From Mycobacterium sp. SVM_VP21 (lineage in GTDB: Bacteria > Actinomycetota > Actinomycetes > Mycobacteriales > Mycobacteriaceae): DNA of 64,000 bases. The stretch lies in the NCBI GenBank assembly GCA_024758765.1, contig CP101406.1, positions 2,790,001 to 2,854,000 on the forward strand, written 5' to 3'. The notes beneath the pieces are model-generated. The model saw only the letters and a program-made list of their open reading frames with translations. It made no database searches and was not told where the DNA came from. Made by a program: the position numbers and the translations under genes. Of this stretch, positions 60,936 through 64,000 are shown one piece after another. Within the stretch, counting starts at the first letter, position 1. Each line of letters starts with the position of its first letter.

Positions 60936-60997
60936 CGCGAGCAGACACAAAATCGCACTCGCGGTCCCCGCGGCGTGCGATTTTGTGTCTGCTCGCG
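60936..60997. terminator. Perfect 23-bp hairpin between metK and the monooxygenase gene
   Basis: Arms 60936-60958 and 60975-60997 are perfectly complementary around a 16-nt loop that is itself GC-rich. The right arm gives GATTTTGTGTCTGC. It lies 5 nt after metK and 7 nt from the convergent gene. The arm is the same sequence family as the repeat at 24811. Confidence 0.8.
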
Positions 60998-61004
60998 CAA
61001 AAGA

Positions 61005-62603
61005 TCAGGCGCTGAATCGGTAATCGTCGAGGTCGAAGCGTCGGCTGCGCCAATAGGCCTCCACCGTGGTGGTGGGCCGCAACGGGACATCGCCGTTCTT
61101 GTCGAAGTAGTAGCTGTTGGCAGACTTGCAGCTGTCCTGCCAGAAGACCTGCCGGTGCCGCTTGCTCATCATCTCGTCGAAGTAGCGGGCGTTGGCCGCC
61201 TCGGAGATCTCGATCCGGGTCGCCCCACGGCCGCGGGCGCTCGTCAGGCACCGCACGATGTGGTGGGTCTGCGCTTCGACCAGCGCGAAATACGACGACC
61301 CGACGTAGCCGTAAGGGCCGAAGACGCTGAACAAGTTAGGGAATCCGGGGATGCTGACCCCCTCATAGGCCTGCAGTCGATGCTCGTCCCAGAACTCGCT
61401 CAGGGTCTGCCCGCCGGCTCCGGTCACCGCGAAGGTGGGGATGTTGTCGCTGTCCATCACCTTGAATCCGGTGGCCAGGATCAGGACGTCGACCTCATGG
61501 GACGTCCCGTCGGCGGTGACGACGCCGGTGGGGGTGATCCGGTCGATGGGGTCGACCACCAGGTGCACGTTGTCGCGGTTGAACGTCGACAGGTAGGTGT
61601 TGTGGAAGCCAGGGCGCTTGCAGCCGACGGCGTAGCGCGGAGTCAGCTGCTCACGCAGCACCGGATCGCGCACCTCCTTGCGCAGATACGCCCGCCCAGC
61701 CGACTCCATCCGCTTGGCCAGCGGAAACACCGTGAAGTATTGAGCAGCGATCGGGAACGTTGCCTCGACGAAAGCCTGACTGGCCAGCCGCTGCAATGCT
61801 TTGCCGCCGGGAAGTCGCATCGCCCAGCGCATCGGGGCGGCCAGCGGCACATCGAATTTCGGGAAACACCAGATCGGCGTCCGCTGAAAAACGGTGAGCG
61901 AGGAGACGATCGGTGCGATCTCCGGGATCACCTGGACCGCAGAGGCTCCGGTGCCGATAACAGCCACTCTTTTGCCGGTCAGGTCCTGCGAGTGGTCCCA
62001 GCGGGCGGTGTGGATCGTCACCCCCGCGAAGGTATCGACACCGGCGATATCAGGCAGGTTCGGGGTGGTCAGCACTCCGCTGGCGTTGATCAGGAACCGG
62101 GCCGTGGCGACTCCGGGTTCACGCCGCGGTCCCAGCTTCGCCTCTCCTTCGTCGAGCCTCGCTGAACCGCCGGGTTCACGCCGCGGTCCCAGCTTCGCCT
62201 CTCCTTCGTCGAGCCTCGCTGAACCGCCGGTGGGTTCGGTCTGCACCCGCCACCAGCCGCGCTCCTCGTCGAACTGGGCGGCAAGCACTTTGGTGGCGAA
62301 CCGGATTCGCGAGCGCAGACCGTACTTGTCGACGCAGTGCTCGGCGTAAGCCTTCAGCTCCCGGCCAGGCGCATACGTGCGCGACCAGTCCGGGCTCTGC
62401 TCGAACGAGAACTGGTAGGAGAACGACGGAATGTCCACGGCGATACCCGGATAGGTGTTCCAGTGCCACGTGCCGCCGACCCCGTCGCCGGCCTCGATGA
62501 TCGCAAAGTCCGACATCCCGGCACGGTCGAGGTTGATTGCCGCACCGATGCCGGAGAAGCCGGCGCCGACGATCAGAATCTCGTGGTCGGGTTTCTCGCT
62601 CAC
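61005..62603 (-). CDS. Flavin-containing (Baeyer-Villiger type) monooxygenase, Rv1393c-like
   Basis: 532 residues. FAD motif VGAGFSGIGAAINLDRAG (12-29), the Baeyer-Villiger fingerprint FAGVTIHTARWD, then NADP motif VIGTGASAVQVI, and a further ATGF (LILATGFKV). It would insert oxygen into ketones or oxidise N/S atoms. Residues 126-163 are two identical copies of a 19-residue block (GGSARLDEGEAKLGPRREP) that is not expected in the family and looks like an in-frame insertion. It is followed by the VOC and esterase genes on the same strand but spaced by 69 nt. The gene is convergent with metK, as in M. tuberculosis. Confidence 0.88.
   Translation of the reverse strand: MSEKPDHEILIVGAGFSGIGAAINLDRAGMSDFAIIEAGDGVGGTWHWNTYPGIAVDIPSFSYQFSFEQSPDWSRTYAPGRELKAYAEHCVDKYGLRSRIRFATKVLAAQFDEERGWWRVQTEPTGGSARLDEGEAKLGPRREPGGSARLDEGEAKLGPRREPGVATARFLINASGVLTTPNLPDIAGVDTFAGVTIHTARWDHSQDLTGKRVAVIGTGASAVQVIPEIAPIVSSLTVFQRTPIWCFPKFDVPLAAPMRWAMRLPGGKALQRLASQAFVEATFPIAAQYFTVFPLAKRMESAGRAYLRKEVRDPVLREQLTPRYAVGCKRPGFHNTYLSTFNRDNVHLVVDPIDRITPTGVVTADGTSHEVDVLILATGFKVMDSDNIPTFAVTGAGGQTLSEFWDEHRLQAYEGVSIPGFPNLFSVFGPYGYVGSSYFALVEAQTHHIVRCLTSARGRGATRIEISEAANARYFDEMMSKRHRQVFWQDSCKSANSYYFDKNGDVPLRPTTTVEAYWRSRRFDLDDYRFSA
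62115..62228 (-). repeat. Tandem 57-bp repeat inserted in frame in the monooxygenase gene
   Basis: Two identical 57-bp units (62115-62171, 62172-62228). Each unit carries GGTTCA near one end and TGAACC near the other as short terminal inverted repeats (for example 62116-62121 and 62163-62168). 57 is a multiple of three, so the frame is kept and the protein gains 38 residues. Confidence 0.85.
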
Positions 62604-62672
62604 GGTCCGCTCCTCGTCGCCGGTGTCGATCGAGGTCGACGGTAGCGCGCACGCCGGGGGACCGGTGTGCTG

Positions 62673-63059
62673 TTACGGCATATCCTGCGGTGGCAGGCGC
62701 CACGGCGGATTTCGGCGGGCCTGGCCGGCGTGAAACAGGCATAGCCGGTGACCATCGGGATCACGCAGCCTGGCCTCTCGCCACAGCCATGGCATGTCGG
62801 TCGGCGGCTGGGTGAACTCAACCGAACCGCGCAACCGTTGATATTGCTCGTCGAGATCATCGGCTTCGAAATAGATCGTCACCTGCTCGCCGGCCGCGAC
62901 CTCGCTGACGCGCTCTACCGAAAAGGTGCTGCCCCCGTCCGGGCACTCGAATCGCAGATAGTCGCCAGTCTTGACGATCAGCCGCAGACCCAGCTGCAGG
63001 TAGAACCGCTCGGCGCGGTCCAGGTCGGTGCTGCCGACGGTGACCTGGTTCAGCCGCAT
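62673..63059 (-). CDS. VOC-family (glyoxalase/bleomycin-resistance fold) protein
   Basis: 128 residues, one vicinal-oxygen-chelate domain: MRLNQVTVGSTDLDRAERFYLQLGLRL, the strand-forming FECPDGGSTFSVE, then DDLDEQYQRLRG and the C-terminal RLRDPDGHRLCLFHAG. Likely metal ligands are absent or changed at several places, so this may be a non-enzymatic or isomerase-type member. The ATG follows the stop of the esterase gene directly (TAGATG), so translation is coupled. Confidence 0.85.
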   Translation of the reverse strand: MRLNQVTVGSTDLDRAERFYLQLGLRLIVKTGDYLRFECPDGGSTFSVERVSEVAAGEQVTIYFEADDLDEQYQRLRGSVEFTQPPTDMPWLWREARLRDPDGHRLCLFHAGQARRNPPWRLPPQDMP

Positions 63060-63989
63060 CTAGTACGCCAGGGCGGCGCGCAACGCGGCCAGCCCGCGGT
63101 CGGCGGCCTCGGTGGCAGACGGGATCACTCCGGCGTAGCCCAGATAGCCGTGAACCAGCGTTTCGGCGTTGTGCACCTGTACCGGAACCCCGGCAGCGGC
63201 CAGCAATTCGCCGTAGCGGATGCCGTCGTCGCGTAGCGGATCGTGGCCGGCGACCGCGATGTAGGCCGGTGGCAGGTCGGCCAGATTCTCTGCGCGTGCC
63301 GGGGCCAGCATCGCCGGCGGGCTGCTCAGGTCCAGGCCCCCGGCGTAGGCCTGCGTCAACGCGGCGATTGCGGCGCTGTCGATGATCGGCGCGTGGGCGT
63401 TCTCGGTGAACGACGGCAGGCGGCCGTCGTAGGTGGTGGCCGGATACCACAGCAACTGGAAGGCGATCGCCGGTCCACCGGCATCACGGGCCAGCTGGGA
63501 CACCACCGCGGCCAGGTTGCCACCGGCCGAGTCCCCGGCTACCGCCAACCGGGCCGGATCCACACCCAGCGCAGCGGCGTGGGCCGACACCCACTCGGTG
63601 GCCGCCATCGCATCCTCGACAGCGGCCGGGAACGGATGTTCCGGGGCCAGCCGGTAATCCACCGACACCACCACCGCGCCCGCGTCGACGGCATGCATAC
63701 GTGCCGTGCCGTCGTGGGTGTCGAGGTCGCCGGCGACGAAGCCGCCGCCGTGGAAGAACACCACCACCGGCGCCGCACCGGATTCGGTGCCCGCCGGCCG
63801 GTAGATGCGTATCGGCAGGTCGCCACCGGGTCCGGCGATCACCTGGTCCTCGCTGGGCAGGTCCGGGTGCACAGGTCGATGGGGCAGGTCGCGCATCGCG
63901 CGACGCGCTGCCTCGACGCCGTCGTCCAGTGTCAGTCGGAACGGGATGGCGTCCAGTACCTTCAGCACTATGGGGTCGATTGCTGGCAT
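63060..63989 (-). CDS. HSL-family alpha/beta-hydrolase (LipH/LipI-like esterase)
   Basis: 309 residues. Hormone-sensitive-lipase type: oxyanion-hole HGGG at 80-83 (FFHGGGFVAGD), nucleophile Ser154 in GDSAGG, Asp in GHDPLRDDG and His in LVHGYLGY. It hydrolyses short-chain esters, probably in the cytosol. It matches the Rv1399c/Rv1400c (lipH/lipI) genes that lie beyond metK in M. tuberculosis. The start is 11 nt from the window end, so upstream context is not visible. Confidence 0.9.
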   Translation of the reverse strand: MPAIDPIVLKVLDAIPFRLTLDDGVEAARRAMRDLPHRPVHPDLPSEDQVIAGPGGDLPIRIYRPAGTESGAAPVVVFFHGGGFVAGDLDTHDGTARMHAVDAGAVVVSVDYRLAPEHPFPAAVEDAMAATEWVSAHAAALGVDPARLAVAGDSAGGNLAAVVSQLARDAGGPAIAFQLLWYPATTYDGRLPSFTENAHAPIIDSAAIAALTQAYAGGLDLSSPPAMLAPARAENLADLPPAYIAVAGHDPLRDDGIRYGELLAAAGVPVQVHNAETLVHGYLGYAGVIPSATEAADRGLAALRAALAY

Positions 63990-64000
63990 AGAAACACCGT

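Overview
The window is a chromosomal segment of a non-tuberculous mycobacterium. It is GC-rich, most of its genes have close relatives in Mycobacterium tuberculosis, and several families are mycobacterial hallmarks: a PE-PPE-Esx cassette, an Rpf-type resuscitation factor, mIHF, an MmpS-like secreted protein and lipases of the LipH/LipI type. All gene assignments rest on recognising the translated proteins; no database was searched.

By recollection of H37Rv gene numbers, two blocks that lie far apart in M. tuberculosis are joined here. Bases 1-41000 follow the Rv2585c-Rv2531c block: peptide-binding lipoprotein, apt, rel, ppiB, a metallo-hydrolase, hisS, a ypfJ-type metalloprotease, aspS, rarA, a YjbQ protein, alaS, ruvX, mltG, aroE, a prepilin peptidase, aroC-aroK-aroB-aroQ, pepQ, efp, nusB and an Orn/Lys/Arg decarboxylase. 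Bases 44900-64000 follow the Rv1379-Rv1400c block: pyrR-pyrB-pyrC-membrane protein-carA-carB-pyrF, mihF, gmk, rpoZ, coaBC, metK, a Baeyer-Villiger type monooxygenase, a VOC protein and a LipH-like esterase. The joined order is probably the older one, because I recall it in other mycobacteria.

Accessory genes sit between these housekeeping blocks. A solitary DUF559-type nuclease-like gene is bounded by 23-bp direct repeats (7.2-8.2 kb). A divergent module pairs an XRE-cupin regulator and a gamma-glutamylcyclotransferase-like protein with a class II aldolase and a DapA-family lyase (9.2-11.5 kb). An ESX-5-type PE-PPE-EsxK/L-like cassette lies at 12.9-15.1 kb. There is a Phd/YefM-RelE toxin-antitoxin pair (20.4-20.9 kb), a TetR-acyl-CoA-dehydrogenase-like-azoreductase operon (41.0-43.5 kb), and an HpnE-like flavoprotein plus TetR pair inserted between coaBC and metK. 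Between pyrF and mihF, where M. tuberculosis has PE15/PPE20, there is a secreted Gly/Asn-rich protein made of 36-residue repeats.

The main pathways are the common aromatic (shikimate) pathway, de novo UMP synthesis with a PyrR-binding leader, stringent response and purine salvage, tRNA charging (His, Asp, Ala), CoA and S-adenosylmethionine synthesis, and cell-wall remodelling (MltG, Rpf). Many operon genes overlap by 4 nt. Convergent gene ends are closed by strong inverted repeats, two of which share one sequence family. The most unusual structures are a tandem 57-bp repeat inserted in frame in the monooxygenase gene, a MIRU-like element between aroC and aroK, and an AT-rich palindrome-bearing island upstream of rpf.
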